From positions 248,001 through 312,000 of the forward strand of contig NZ_JAGYIU010000003.1 of the NCBI RefSeq assembly GCF_018402495.1: DNA of 64,000 bases, read 5' to 3'. A program made the translations under genes and the position numbers. Source of the DNA: Pseudoalteromonas sp. GTDB lineage: Bacteria > Pseudomonadota > Gammaproteobacteria > Enterobacterales > Alteromonadaceae. Each line of letters begins with the position of its first letter. The first letter of the stretch is position 1. This document shows positions 9,661-17,631 of the stretch, piece by piece. The notes under the pieces were generated by a model. That model had not been told where the DNA came from and did no database searches. It worked only from the letters and a program-made list of their open reading frames with translations.

Positions 9661-9939
9661 GTGAAAACTTCAATTAACATGACACTGGCTAGTTTACTTT
9701 TATTAGGTTCATCTCAAGTACATGCAACAGAGGTCGATTTAGATATTACAGATATGTTGACTAAAACGGTGACGACTTATGTATCACAAGCAACCCATGA
9801 ACTTGAACAGTCAGTAAAAGAAGCCGTTTCTTTTGATGCCCAAGCTATTTTAGATGGTTTACTACAAACCAACCCAGTTGTTGATAATAGTGGCATTGAT
9901 GAAAAGCAACTTGTAGTGAAAACACAACAAAAGCAATAA
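9661..9939 (+). CDS. Small secreted protein of unknown function
   Basis: Starting at GTG 9661 (AAGGA about 8 bases upstream) the product is 92 residues. It has a clear signal peptide, 'TSINMTLASLLLLGSSQVHA', with cleavage after AHA/HA-type residues near position 21, and the mature part is acidic and helical, rich in Gln, Asp and Val. I do not recognise a domain. A 36-codon gene follows 16 bases later and may be translated together with it. The 280 bp upstream of the gene is AT-rich and holds no other gene. Confidence 0.55.
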   Translation: MKTSINMTLASLLLLGSSQVHATEVDLDITDMLTKTVTTYVSQATHELEQSVKEAVSFDAQAILDGLLQTNPVVDNSGIDEKQLVVKTQQKQ

Positions 9940-9955
9940 AAATAGGGAATAAGTG

Positions 9956-10066
9956 ATGAACAGCGAGTTCGAATTGTTAGCCCTGATGTTGGCGCCAGTG
10001 GCAAGTGTACTGAGTGTATATTACATCGCTTACATGATAAAAAATGTGGTAACTAGGTTTAATTAG
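9956..10066 (+). CDS. 36-residue putative membrane microprotein
   Basis: ATG at 9956 is preceded by an AGGGAATAAG stretch that can act as a ribosome site. The frame encodes 36 residues: a short acidic start (MNSEFE), one hydrophobic segment of about 20 residues (LLALMLAPVASVLSVYYIAY), then a basic end (KNVVTRFN), which is the layout of a single-pass small membrane protein. It starts 16 bases after the secreted-protein gene. No homologue is recognised; the call rests on the layout and the ribosome site. Confidence 0.45.
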   Translation: MNSEFELLALMLAPVASVLSVYYIAYMIKNVVTRFN

Positions 10067-10167
10067 CGAATGCACTTACACGGTAAAACAATCGATGTAA
10101 CTAAAGCTGATCGACTACAATAGAGCGCACGTAAATAAAGGCAGAGTGTTTGAAAAAAGTAGACTTT

Positions 10168-10746
10168 ATGAAACGTGCGATTTTCCCATTACCGATTTTT
10201 ATATTACCTGAAGGCTATACGCGATTACGTATATTTGAGCCTCGTTATTTGACGATGGTTAAAAACGCATTAAAAACAAACAGTGGTTTTGTACTTTGCA
10301 CCTTTGAACACGACACACCATTCAATATAAGCGCCCAAGGGTGTTTAATGGATATTATTGATTTTGATCAAGACGAAAGTGGTATGCTGTTGATTGATGT
10401 TTTTGCATCAAAGAGTGTGCGACTAGATAACGTGTACCAAGACGAACAGGAGTTACGCCATGGTGAGGTCTCTGCGTGCAATACACCTTATTGGTACAAC
10501 AGCAGTAATCATGACATTGGTGAACATCAACTACTTCAAGTGGCACTAGAAGAAGTCTTTTCTTGTAACCCAGAGCTGCAGTCTCTTTATAAACATACCC
10601 AGTTTAATCAACTTACTTGGGTTGTTGCCAGATGGCTTGAGCTTCTCCCTATTTCTATCGAGAAAAAACAACAACTTGCATTTGAAACTAATTTTGATAA
10701 CTTGCTGAATTTCCTCCATACTGTGATTAATAACGAATTTGCCTAA
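10168..10746 (+). CDS. LON peptidase substrate-binding domain protein
   Basis: A stand-alone LON N-terminal (LON-SB/PUA-like) domain without the ATPase and protease parts. The start 'FPLPIFILPEGYTRLRIFEPRYLTMV' is diagnostic, and 'ELLPISIEKKQQLAF' near the C-terminus is typical of the family (about 190 residues). The ATG at 10168 gives the normal family start; a TTG at 10150 would add six residues. The role is probably binding of misfolded proteins or peptides, but is not established. It lies just upstream of the ECF sigma operon, whose promoter begins 9 bases after its stop. Confidence 0.8.
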   Translation: MKRAIFPLPIFILPEGYTRLRIFEPRYLTMVKNALKTNSGFVLCTFEHDTPFNISAQGCLMDIIDFDQDESGMLLIDVFASKSVRLDNVYQDEQELRHGEVSACNTPYWYNSSNHDIGEHQLLQVALEEVFSCNPELQSLYKHTQFNQLTWVVARWLELLPISIEKKQQLAFETNFDNLLNFLHTVINNEFA

Positions 10747-10754
10747 AATAATTT

Positions 10755-10780
10755 TGATCCGCTTATAATCTTAGCTCGTA
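10755..10780 (+). promoter_or_regulatory. ECF-sigma (RpoE/ChrR group) type promoter
   Basis: TGATCC (10755-10760), a 16-base spacer, then CGTA (10777-10780), directly ahead of the sigma factor gene. TGATCC/CGTA is the promoter pattern known for the ChrR-associated ECF group described in Rhodobacter and relatives, so the operon is probably autoregulated. Transcription would start near 10786-10790, which excludes a start codon at 10781. Confidence 0.65.
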
Positions 10781-10816
10781 ATGTTACCTACAAAAGCTAT
10801 AACGGGACATTTTACT

Positions 10817-11440
10817 ATGGTAAGTCAACAACAGACATTACGTTGTGAACCTAACACAGGTAAGTATACTGCCATGCCAGAAACGCCAAGTACGGAACTC
10901 AGGGAAGCATTAGTTAATGTAGCCCAATCTCGCGATAAAAAATCTTTCGCGTACTTGTTTGAATATTTTGCACCAAAGATCAAACGCTTTGGCATTAAGC
11001 AGTTTGGTGTAGAAGCCCAAGCAATGGAGTTGGTGCAAGAAACGCTCACTTCAGTGTGGCGAAAAGCGCATTTGTACAACAGTGACAAAGGCGCAGCGAC
11101 TACGTGGGTTTATACGGTAATGCGTAATGCGTCTTTTGATATGCTTCGAAAAATGAAAAGCAACAAAGAAGAAAATATCAGCGAAGACATCTGGCCGTTA
11201 TTGAATGAATCAGAAGATACACATCACGAATACAGTGACCACCTTGAAGATAAACAAATTAAGCGCTATCTAGATAAACTGCCACAAGCACAAAGAGAAG
11301 TGGTACGCGGTGTTTACTTTCAAGATATGTCGCAAGAGCAGCTTGCTCAACAATTAAACATTCCAGTAGGCACGGTAAAATCACGATTACGTTTAGCCTT
11401 GCAGAAATTACGTAATGAAATGGGAGATCAGCATGATTAA
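10817..11440 (+). CDS. rpoE: ECF RNA polymerase sigma factor of the ChrR-associated group
   Basis: A sigma-70 family factor of 207 residues from ATG 10817 (GGGA ribosome site upstream); ATG 10874 is another possible start. Region 2 reads 'FAYLFEYFAPKIKRFGIKQFG...AMELVQETLTSVWRKA...TWVYTVMRNASFDMLRK'; region 4 reads 'LPQAQREVVRGVYFQDMSQEQLAQQLNIPVGTVKSRLRLALQKL'. The downstream ChrR-type anti-sigma overlaps it by 8 bases, placing it in the group activated by singlet oxygen in photosynthetic and marine bacteria. It should drive its own operon through the motif at 10755. This rpoE is not the envelope-stress RpoE of E. coli. Confidence 0.88.
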   Translation: MVSQQQTLRCEPNTGKYTAMPETPSTELREALVNVAQSRDKKSFAYLFEYFAPKIKRFGIKQFGVEAQAMELVQETLTSVWRKAHLYNSDKGAATTWVYTVMRNASFDMLRKMKSNKEENISEDIWPLLNESEDTHHEYSDHLEDKQIKRYLDKLPQAQREVVRGVYFQDMSQEQLAQQLNIPVGTVKSRLRLALQKLRNEMGDQHD

Positions 11441-12098
11441 ACATCACCCGAGTGAATCACTACTGACACAATACTGTGCAGCAACACTTCCCGCGTCACT
11501 AAGTTTAGCCGTATCTATTCATGTAGATATGTGCCCAATATGCCAAGCTAAGGTTGAAAAACTCGAGGCAAGTAATGCAAAAGCAGTGTTTAGTGACAAC
11601 ATGAATGTTAACAACGATGAGCAAAGCGACGATATAGCGGACTCAGGGTTGCTTGAATTAATCACCTCAGACGATTCGATTGATGAAGTTTATGCCGTTG
11701 AACCTGTTACTATTGAAGTGAATGACTATAATTACAGCTTACCAAGAGCATTAACACGTATTTCTCATAGCAAATTTACACAAGTGGGTAAGCTTGCTCG
11801 TTCACGCATAGCGCTTGACGACGGGCATTTGCGCTCGAGTTTATTGCATATAGACGCAGGTGGCGAAATCCCTGAGCATACGCATACAGGTTTTGAAGTA
11901 ACGCTACTTCTTGATGGTGAATTTACAGACGAAGAAGGCAGTTATGTACCGGGTGACTTTATTTGGCAAGATGGCCGTCATCAACATACTCCTTTAACAA
12001 AAGAGGGATGTTTGTGCTTTACTGTTGTTAGTAGTGCGCTACATTTCAATAAAGGACTTAGCAAGTTGCTCAATCCAATTGGTGGCTTGATTTATTAA
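11433..12098 (+). CDS. chrR: ChrR-family cupin anti-sigma factor
   Basis: 221 residues. The N-terminal zinc anti-sigma domain has the expected ligands His4/His5, His30, Cys34 and Cys37 (HVDMCPIC), and the C-terminal cupin domain (about 120-205) carries its metal-binding histidines in 'HTHTGFE' and 'DGRHQHTP'. In Rhodobacter, ChrR holds the sigma factor inactive until singlet oxygen triggers its release. The ATG at 11433 overlaps the sigma gene stop, so the two are translationally coupled. It stands second in a co-directional operon of about 10 kb. Confidence 0.9.
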   Translation: MIKHHPSESLLTQYCAATLPASLSLAVSIHVDMCPICQAKVEKLEASNAKAVFSDNMNVNNDEQSDDIADSGLLELITSDDSIDEVYAVEPVTIEVNDYNYSLPRALTRISHSKFTQVGKLARSRIALDDGHLRSSLLHIDAGGEIPEHTHTGFEVTLLLDGEFTDEEGSYVPGDFIWQDGRHQHTPLTKEGCLCFTVVSSALHFNKGLSKLLNPIGGLIY

Positions 12099-12106
12099 GA
12101 GAATCT

Positions 12107-13060
12107 ATGCAAACAGATACAATAAAAATAGGTATTAGCGCCTGCTTAGCAGGCGAAAAGGTAAGATTTGACAGCGGCCATAAAAAATCTAACTTTTGTA
12201 TGGAAGAGCTGGCAAAACATGTTGAATACAAAATATATTGTCCTGAGGTCGCGGTTGGCTTACCTATACCGCGCCCGACAATTCGCCAAGTAAGAACGGC
12301 TGATACTATCAAAGTATGTCGTCCAGATGGTACAGGTGATGTTGGCCCTCAGCTAACAGAATACGGTAAAAAAATAGCCACAGAGCAAGCTGGTCATTTA
12401 AGCGGATTTGTTTTTTGTGCCAAAAGTCCAAGTTGTGGCATGGAGCGCGTTAAAATTTACAATGAAGCAGGAACCGGTAACACCTCTGAAGGGATTGGTT
12501 TTTTTGCTGAACAAATCATGAAACACAATCCATTATTGCCCTGTGAAGAAAACGGTCGCTTGAACGATGTTCATTTACGCGAAAACTTTGTCATGCGTGT
12601 TTATACATTACATAACTGGCAGCAGTTGGTAAAAGAACCCATTACAGTGCATCGATTAACCCAGTTTCACGCGCAATATAAATACTTGTTGATGGCCCAT
12701 AACTATCAAGCTTACCGTGACTTAGGCCACTTGCTTGGTACTTTTTTAGGTGACGACGTTAATGCGTTAGCCGACGAATATATACTCGGATTAATGACGG
12801 CTTTAAAACGTCCAGCGTCAAGAAAAAACAACTCAAACACCTTAATGCACTTGCAAGGTTATTTCAAAAAAGATTTATCTAAAATTGAAAAACAAGAAAT
12901 GCGCGAAGCTATTGATGAATATCGTCAAGGGTTGGTACCGCTTTATGTACCACTAACATTGCTTAAACATCATTTAAAGGTTCATCCTAATGAGTATTTA
13001 AGTAAGCAGATATACTTTAACCCTTATCCCAATGAACTCAAGCTACGTTATGGTTTGTAA
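12107..13060 (+). CDS. DUF523-DUF1722 fusion protein (TudS-like N-terminus)
   Basis: 317 residues. The N-terminal ~150 residues are DUF523: 'ISACLAGEKVRFDSGHK' (Cys13), 'YCPEVAVGLPIPRP' (Cys45) and 'FCAKSPSCGM' (Cys104, Cys110). Stand-alone DUF523 proteins include TudS, an iron-sulfur thiouracil desulfidase, and three of these Cys plus a Ser in SPSCG match its cluster and active site. Residues ~190-315 are DUF1722 (YbgA-like): 'LTQFHAQYKYLLMAHNYQAYRDLG', 'HLQGYFKKDLS' and 'YLSKQIYFNPYP'. Such fusions are often next to photolyase, as here. Desulfidase or repair-related activity is inference. Confidence 0.85.
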   Translation: MQTDTIKIGISACLAGEKVRFDSGHKKSNFCMEELAKHVEYKIYCPEVAVGLPIPRPTIRQVRTADTIKVCRPDGTGDVGPQLTEYGKKIATEQAGHLSGFVFCAKSPSCGMERVKIYNEAGTGNTSEGIGFFAEQIMKHNPLLPCEENGRLNDVHLRENFVMRVYTLHNWQQLVKEPITVHRLTQFHAQYKYLLMAHNYQAYRDLGHLLGTFLGDDVNALADEYILGLMTALKRPASRKNNSNTLMHLQGYFKKDLSKIEKQEMREAIDEYRQGLVPLYVPLTLLKHHLKVHPNEYLSKQIYFNPYPNELKLRYGL

Positions 13061-14454
13061 TGAAAACATTATTTTGGTTTAGGCGCGATTTGCGCCTTTT
13101 TTCTAATGAAGCGCTTATCGAGGCGTTAAATAATGGTGCTAAACACGCCATTTTTTTTGTGTGTGAAAAACAGTGGGCAGAGCATCACACAGCTCCAATA
13201 CAAATTGACTTACTAAAACGCAGAGTCAGTTATATTCGTAATAAATTAGCTGAGTATGGTGTTAATTTACACGTGATAGAGGCTCCTTATTTCACAGACT
13301 GCCAAACTAAACTTCTCGATTTTTGTCAGCAGCATGATATTAAACATATTATAGCTAATAAAGAGTATGAGCTTAATGAATTTAATCGTGATAAAACGAT
13401 TCAAGCGCAATGCGATCAACAGCAAATAACATTTACTTTATACGAAGGTGACATCATTGCACCTGTTGGCAGTGTACGCACACAAAACAATGAAATGTAT
13501 AAAGTGTTTACGCCCTTTAAGCGGGCGTGGTTAAAACAGTATCAAGATACTCACTTTAGCTTGGCGCCGTGGCCATTATCTTCAAACCCTATTGATATTG
13601 AATCGTGTGAATTACTCAGCAGTGATGACAGTTCAAAAAAATGGCCGGTTGATGACGACACTTTAGCGAATGTGGTCGATAATTTTATCCATGATAAATT
13701 AGCAAGTTATGATGATGTTCGCGATATACCCAGTGTAAAAGGAACATCGGGTTTAAGCCCATATTTAGCATTAGGGGTTGTCAGCAGTAAGCAGTTAATG
13801 GTCAACATACAACAGCAGTATCCAGATATTTTGACTACCTCAAAAAGTAAAACTTTTACGTGGGTGAACGAGCTGATTTGGCGTGAATTTTATAAACACC
13901 TCATTGCTGAATATCCTAAATTATCGCGCGGTGCTAATTTTAACGAAAAGTACGATAGTGTTGTTTGGCGTGATAATGATGCTGAGTTTAAGCTTTGGTG
14001 CGAAGGCCGCACAGGCTATCCACTTGTTGATGCTGCCATGCAGCAGCTATTACAAACTGGGTGGATGCACAATCGTTTGCGAATGGTAGTAGCAAGTTTC
14101 TTAACTAAACATCTTTTAATTGACTGGCGTAAGGGCGAGCAGTTTTTTATGCAGCATCTTATTGATGGTGATTTAGCCTCTAATAATGGCGGCTGGCAAT
14201 GGGCGGCAAGTACAGGCTGTGATGCACAGCCTTATTTTAGAGTGTTTAACCCTATTACTCAAAGTGAACGCTTTGATCCAAGTGGTCAATTTATTCGTAA
14301 ATATCTGCCTGAATTAGAAAAAGTGCCAGACAAACACATTCATTTTCCTCATACCTATTTAGCAGCAACGGGGCAAAGTGAACACTGTTACTGGCCGGCA
14401 ATTGTTGATCATAAAGCAGCACGAGCTAGGGCTTTAGATGCATTTAAGGTGTGA
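13060..14454 (+). CDS. phrB: Deoxyribodipyrimidine photolyase (CPD class I)
   Basis: A 464-residue blue-light enzyme that splits UV-induced cyclobutane pyrimidine dimers. The N-terminal antenna domain starts 'LFWFRRDLRLFSN'. The FAD domain carries 'TSGLSPYLALGVVSSKQL', 'WVNELIWREFYKHL', 'GRTGYPLVDAAMQQLLQTGWMHNRLRM' and 'DGDLASNNGGWQWAASTGCDAQPYFRVFNP', with the Trp chain and Asn typical of photolyases rather than animal cryptochromes. The start overlaps the previous stop by one base (TAATG). Photolyase genes are classic members of ChrR/ECF regulons, which supports the operon's light-response role. Confidence 0.95.
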   Translation: MKTLFWFRRDLRLFSNEALIEALNNGAKHAIFFVCEKQWAEHHTAPIQIDLLKRRVSYIRNKLAEYGVNLHVIEAPYFTDCQTKLLDFCQQHDIKHIIANKEYELNEFNRDKTIQAQCDQQQITFTLYEGDIIAPVGSVRTQNNEMYKVFTPFKRAWLKQYQDTHFSLAPWPLSSNPIDIESCELLSSDDSSKKWPVDDDTLANVVDNFIHDKLASYDDVRDIPSVKGTSGLSPYLALGVVSSKQLMVNIQQQYPDILTTSKSKTFTWVNELIWREFYKHLIAEYPKLSRGANFNEKYDSVVWRDNDAEFKLWCEGRTGYPLVDAAMQQLLQTGWMHNRLRMVVASFLTKHLLIDWRKGEQFFMQHLIDGDLASNNGGWQWAASTGCDAQPYFRVFNPITQSERFDPSGQFIRKYLPELEKVPDKHIHFPHTYLAATGQSEHCYWPAIVDHKAARARALDAFKV

Positions 14455-14455
14455 T

Positions 14456-14884
14456 ATGGATAACCAATTATCAGTCGATAAATTTGTAGAAATATATCAA
14501 AAGCTTGATAAAAATAACCTTGAGTTATTAACCGAAATTTATGCACAAAATATACAATTTATAGATCCGCTGCACGAAATTAATGGTCTAGAAGATTTAA
14601 GGCGTTATTTTTGTGGTTTATACAGTAATGTTAAGGATTGTCGATTTGACATAACCGATTCATTTACCAACGATAATAACGCATTTGTGTATTGGACAAT
14701 GTATTACTCTCACCCAAAACTGAATGCCGGTAAAACCATCACAGTGCAAGGGCACAGCAAGTTGGTATTTGAAGGCGACAAGATTGTAAAACATCGAGAT
14801 TATTTTAATGCTGGTGAGCTGTTATACAAGCATATCCCATTACTAGGTAATATCATTAATTTTATTGATAAAAGGGCTGGTTAA
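14456..14884 (+). CDS. NTF2-like / SnoaL-fold protein
   Basis: 142 residues starting at ATG 14456, one base after the photolyase stop. Family features: 'VDKFVEIYQKLDKNNLELLTEIYAQNIQFIDPLHEINGLEDLRRYF', which is the standard start of the cone-shaped NTF2/SnoaL fold, and a C-terminal 'KIVKHRDYFNAGELLYKHIPLLG'. The fold serves as a small-molecule enzyme or binding protein; no catalytic residues can be assigned. It belongs to the same transcriptional unit and precedes the SDR by 2 bases. Orthologues accompany photolyase-SDR-amine oxidase-CFA gene sets in other marine gammaproteobacteria, from general knowledge. Confidence 0.75.
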   Translation: MDNQLSVDKFVEIYQKLDKNNLELLTEIYAQNIQFIDPLHEINGLEDLRRYFCGLYSNVKDCRFDITDSFTNDNNAFVYWTMYYSHPKLNAGKTITVQGHSKLVFEGDKIVKHRDYFNAGELLYKHIPLLGNIINFIDKRAG

Positions 14885-14886
14885 CT

Positions 14887-15597
14887 ATGATTACCCTTAT
14901 TACAGGTGCAACGTCGGGTATTGGTGAGCAACTTGCTATAAAGTATGCCGAGCAGGGTGATACAGTCATTGCTTGTGGGCGTAATACTCAAAAACTTGCT
15001 GAACTTGGTAAACATAACAACATAGAAACCTGCCAATTTGACGCCACTAATTTACAAGATATAAAAGCAGCAACGTTAGGGTACACTCAATTTGACCGCG
15101 TAATTCTCAATGCTGGTAACTGTGAATACATTGACGATGCGCGGCATTTTGATAGCGCGCTATTTGAGCGCGTTATTAACGTTAATTTATTATCAATGGG
15201 TTACTGTTTAGAAGCACTGTTACCAAAAATAAGCCCCGGTGGGCAATTGGTAATGGTTAGTTCAAGTGTTACTTACTTACCATTGCCACGTTCAGAGGCT
15301 TATGGTGCGTCTAAGGCCGGTGTAAGTTATTTAGCAAAAAGCCTTGCGGTAGATTTGAGTGATGTTGATGTGACATTAGTACACCCAGGGTTTGTAAAAA
15401 CGCCTTTGACTGACAAAAATGATTTTCCCATGCCAATGGCTGTCACTGCTGAAAAAGCGGCTAATTACATAATAAAAGGCGTTGCTAAAAGCCGCAAAGA
15501 AGTTCATTTTCCTTATCGTTTCACACTTATATTAAAAGCACTGCGAGTATTACCACTTCCGCTTTGGCTTAAAATTGCAAAAGGATTAACCCGTTGA
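14887..15597 (+). CDS. Short-chain dehydrogenase/reductase
   Basis: 236 residues with a Rossmann fold: cofactor loop 'TGATSGIGEQLA' at residues ~6-17, 'LNAGN' near 77, catalytic Ser in 'MVSSSVTY', and Tyr/Lys in 'YGASKAG' (YxxxK). It oxidises or reduces an unknown alcohol or carbonyl substrate with NAD(P). Given its neighbours (FAD enzyme, DUF1365, CFA-like methyltransferase) a fatty-acyl or lipid substrate is possible but unproven. Its stop overlaps the start of the next gene by 4 bases. Confidence 0.88.
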   Translation: MITLITGATSGIGEQLAIKYAEQGDTVIACGRNTQKLAELGKHNNIETCQFDATNLQDIKAATLGYTQFDRVILNAGNCEYIDDARHFDSALFERVINVNLLSMGYCLEALLPKISPGGQLVMVSSSVTYLPLPRSEAYGASKAGVSYLAKSLAVDLSDVDVTLVHPGFVKTPLTDKNDFPMPMAVTAEKAANYIIKGVAKSRKEVHFPYRFTLILKALRVLPLPLWLKIAKGLTR

Positions 15598-16847
15598 AAA
15601 AAATAGCAATAATTGGGACTGGTGTTTCAGGTTTAACTTGCGGACACTTATTGCATAAGCATTACGATGTCACACTTTTTGAAAAAAACGACTACATTGG
15701 TGGTCACACAGCAACTGTTGATGTACAGCATAGTGGTATTAATTATGCTGTAGACACAGGTTTTATTGTATTTAATGATAGAACGTACCCTTATTTTGAA
15801 AAACTGCTTGAGCGTATTGGCATAAAGCGCAAACCAACGCAAATGAGTTTTAGTGTGCATAACGAAGCCACAGGTTTCGAGTATAATGGACATACATTTA
15901 CGAGTTTATTTGCTCAGCGTCGAAATATAGTTAGGCCTAAATTTTGGCGCCTATTGTATGACATAGTACGCTTTAATAAATTATGTAAAGCTTTGCACGC
16001 AAAAGGTCACTACACAGAGCAATCACTAGGTCAATTATTACAACAACATCGTTTTAATGATTTCTTTAAATACCACTACATTTTACCCATGGGTGCTGCC
16101 ATTTGGTCTACTAGCATTAAAGAAATGGAAAATGTAGGGGTTGAGTTTTTTGTAAAGTTTTTCTTTAACCATGGTTTATTAGACATCACAAATAGGCCGC
16201 AGTGGTATGTGATCCCAGGTGGATCACGTGAGTATATCAATCCCCTTATTGCGGGTTTTGCAGATAAAATTAAGCTAAATAGTCAGATTAAATCTGTAGA
16301 AAGAACAAATGATGGCGTTACTATCACTTTTAACAACAGTGAACAATCTCACTTTGACAAAGTTATTTTTGCGTGCCATTCCGACCAAGCTCTAGCGCTT
16401 CTTGGTGATCCTTGTGAGCAAGAAACTAAAGTATTGGGAGCGATCCCTTACACTGAAAACTCCGTGGTATTACATACCGATATATCGCTATTGCCAGATA
16501 GAAAAGCGGCATGGGCAAGTTGGAATTATTTGCTCAATAATAATACCGATAAAGCGGCGGTGGTTACGTATCAAATGAATATACTGCAAGGGATCAAATC
16601 AGATACACAGTTCTGCGTTACCTTGAACCACTTAGAGGGTATTAATCAGAGTAAAATTTTACGTGAATTTACTTACCATCATCCTGTTTTCAACCAATCG
16701 TCAATTGCCGCGCAACAGTTAAAGCATACTATTGACGGGCAAAACAACACTTACTTTTGCGGAGCGTATTGGTACAACGGCTTTCATGAAGATGGTGTGC
16801 GCAGCGCCGTTGATGTTGCAAAGCAACTTGGAGTAGAGTTTGACTAA
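15594..16847 (+). CDS. FAD/NAD(P)-binding amine-oxidase-like protein
   Basis: 417 residues. A dinucleotide-binding start 'KIAIIGTGVSGLTCGHLL' is followed by 'FEKNDYIGGHTATV', the FAD ribose-binding Glu and GGH motif seen in the 'putative NAD/FAD-dependent amine oxidase' family found beside CFA-like genes. The C-terminal part ends 'YFCGAYWYNGFHEDGVRSAVDVA', the family flavin-site motif. The start is TTG, overlapping the SDR stop; the end overlaps DUF1365 by 8 bases. Related genes in alphaproteobacteria are linked to modified (furan-type) fatty acids, from general recollection; here a role in lipid desaturation or oxidation is inference. Confidence 0.85.
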   Translation: MKKIAIIGTGVSGLTCGHLLHKHYDVTLFEKNDYIGGHTATVDVQHSGINYAVDTGFIVFNDRTYPYFEKLLERIGIKRKPTQMSFSVHNEATGFEYNGHTFTSLFAQRRNIVRPKFWRLLYDIVRFNKLCKALHAKGHYTEQSLGQLLQQHRFNDFFKYHYILPMGAAIWSTSIKEMENVGVEFFVKFFFNHGLLDITNRPQWYVIPGGSREYINPLIAGFADKIKLNSQIKSVERTNDGVTITFNNSEQSHFDKVIFACHSDQALALLGDPCEQETKVLGAIPYTENSVVLHTDISLLPDRKAAWASWNYLLNNNTDKAAVVTYQMNILQGIKSDTQFCVTLNHLEGINQSKILREFTYHHPVFNQSSIAAQQLKHTIDGQNNTYFCGAYWYNGFHEDGVRSAVDVAKQLGVEFD

Positions 16848-17577
16848 CGCAGTATATTTAGGCGATGTAAAGCATCGCCGCTTTGCTGTTAAACATCATG
16901 CATTTAATTATCCGCTTTACATGATGTGGGTTGACTTAAACAATATCCAAGGTCTCAATGGTGTACATAAGCAACTAGGTACGTCAGGTCTTAAGGCATT
17001 AAAGTTTAAGCAGTCAGATTATTTGCAAGGTTCACCAAATAGCCAAAATCAAACCTTGTTGGAACGTGCTCATGTGCAATTAGCTGCGCTAGGTATTGAG
17101 GAAAAGTTTAGTCATGTTTATATGCTAGGACAGTTGCGCTGCTTGGGGGTTTACTTTAGCCCGGTTAATTTTTACTTTTTTGGTCACCAAGACAATCAAT
17201 TTAGTTATATGATTGCTGAGGTGAGTAATACCCCATGGAATGAGCGACATTATTACTTAGTGCCGCTACAAAAAAAAGTGAACTTTAAGAAAGTATTTTC
17301 CGTATCACCATTTATGAATTTGGATATGGACTATCATTGGACTGTACGACAAAAGCAAGACAATATACTGATACGCATAGAAAATAAGCGGGATGACGAA
17401 TTACTTTTTGACGCATCACTAAGGTTACAGCGTCAACCATTGAACTCGGTTCAAATGGGTAAACTATTGAGACGTTTTCCAGCCATGACGTGGTCTATTT
17501 TCAAGGGCATTTACTATCAGGCATTTATATTGTTTGTTAAAAAAGTTCCATTTTTAGGACACGCCGGTAGATCGTAA
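16840..17577 (+). CDS. DUF1365 family protein
   Basis: 245 residues starting from TTG 16840, overlapping the preceding gene by 8 bases. Family hallmarks: 'VYLGDVKHRRFAVKHHAFNYPLYMMWVDL' at the start, 'LGQLRCLGVYFSPVNFYFFG', 'VSNTPWNERHYYLVP' and 'FKKVFSVSPFMNLDMDYHW'. The function is unknown. DUF1365 genes are almost always beside an amine-oxidase-like gene and a CFA-like methyltransferase, as here, which points to a shared lipid pathway. No signal peptide; probably cytoplasmic and membrane-associated. Confidence 0.87.
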   Translation: MTNAVYLGDVKHRRFAVKHHAFNYPLYMMWVDLNNIQGLNGVHKQLGTSGLKALKFKQSDYLQGSPNSQNQTLLERAHVQLAALGIEEKFSHVYMLGQLRCLGVYFSPVNFYFFGHQDNQFSYMIAEVSNTPWNERHYYLVPLQKKVNFKKVFSVSPFMNLDMDYHWTVRQKQDNILIRIENKRDDELLFDASLRLQRQPLNSVQMGKLLRRFPAMTWSIFKGIYYQAFILFVKKVPFLGHAGRS

Positions 17578-17631
17578 AATTTTATTAATTTATGTTGTTT
17601 AACAAGTAATAACAATAATATAGGTAAGTGT

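Noticed and set aside
10781..11440. ATG at 10781 as the sigma factor start
   Set aside because: It lies at or before the start of transcription predicted from TGATCC-N16-CGTA and has no ribosome site.
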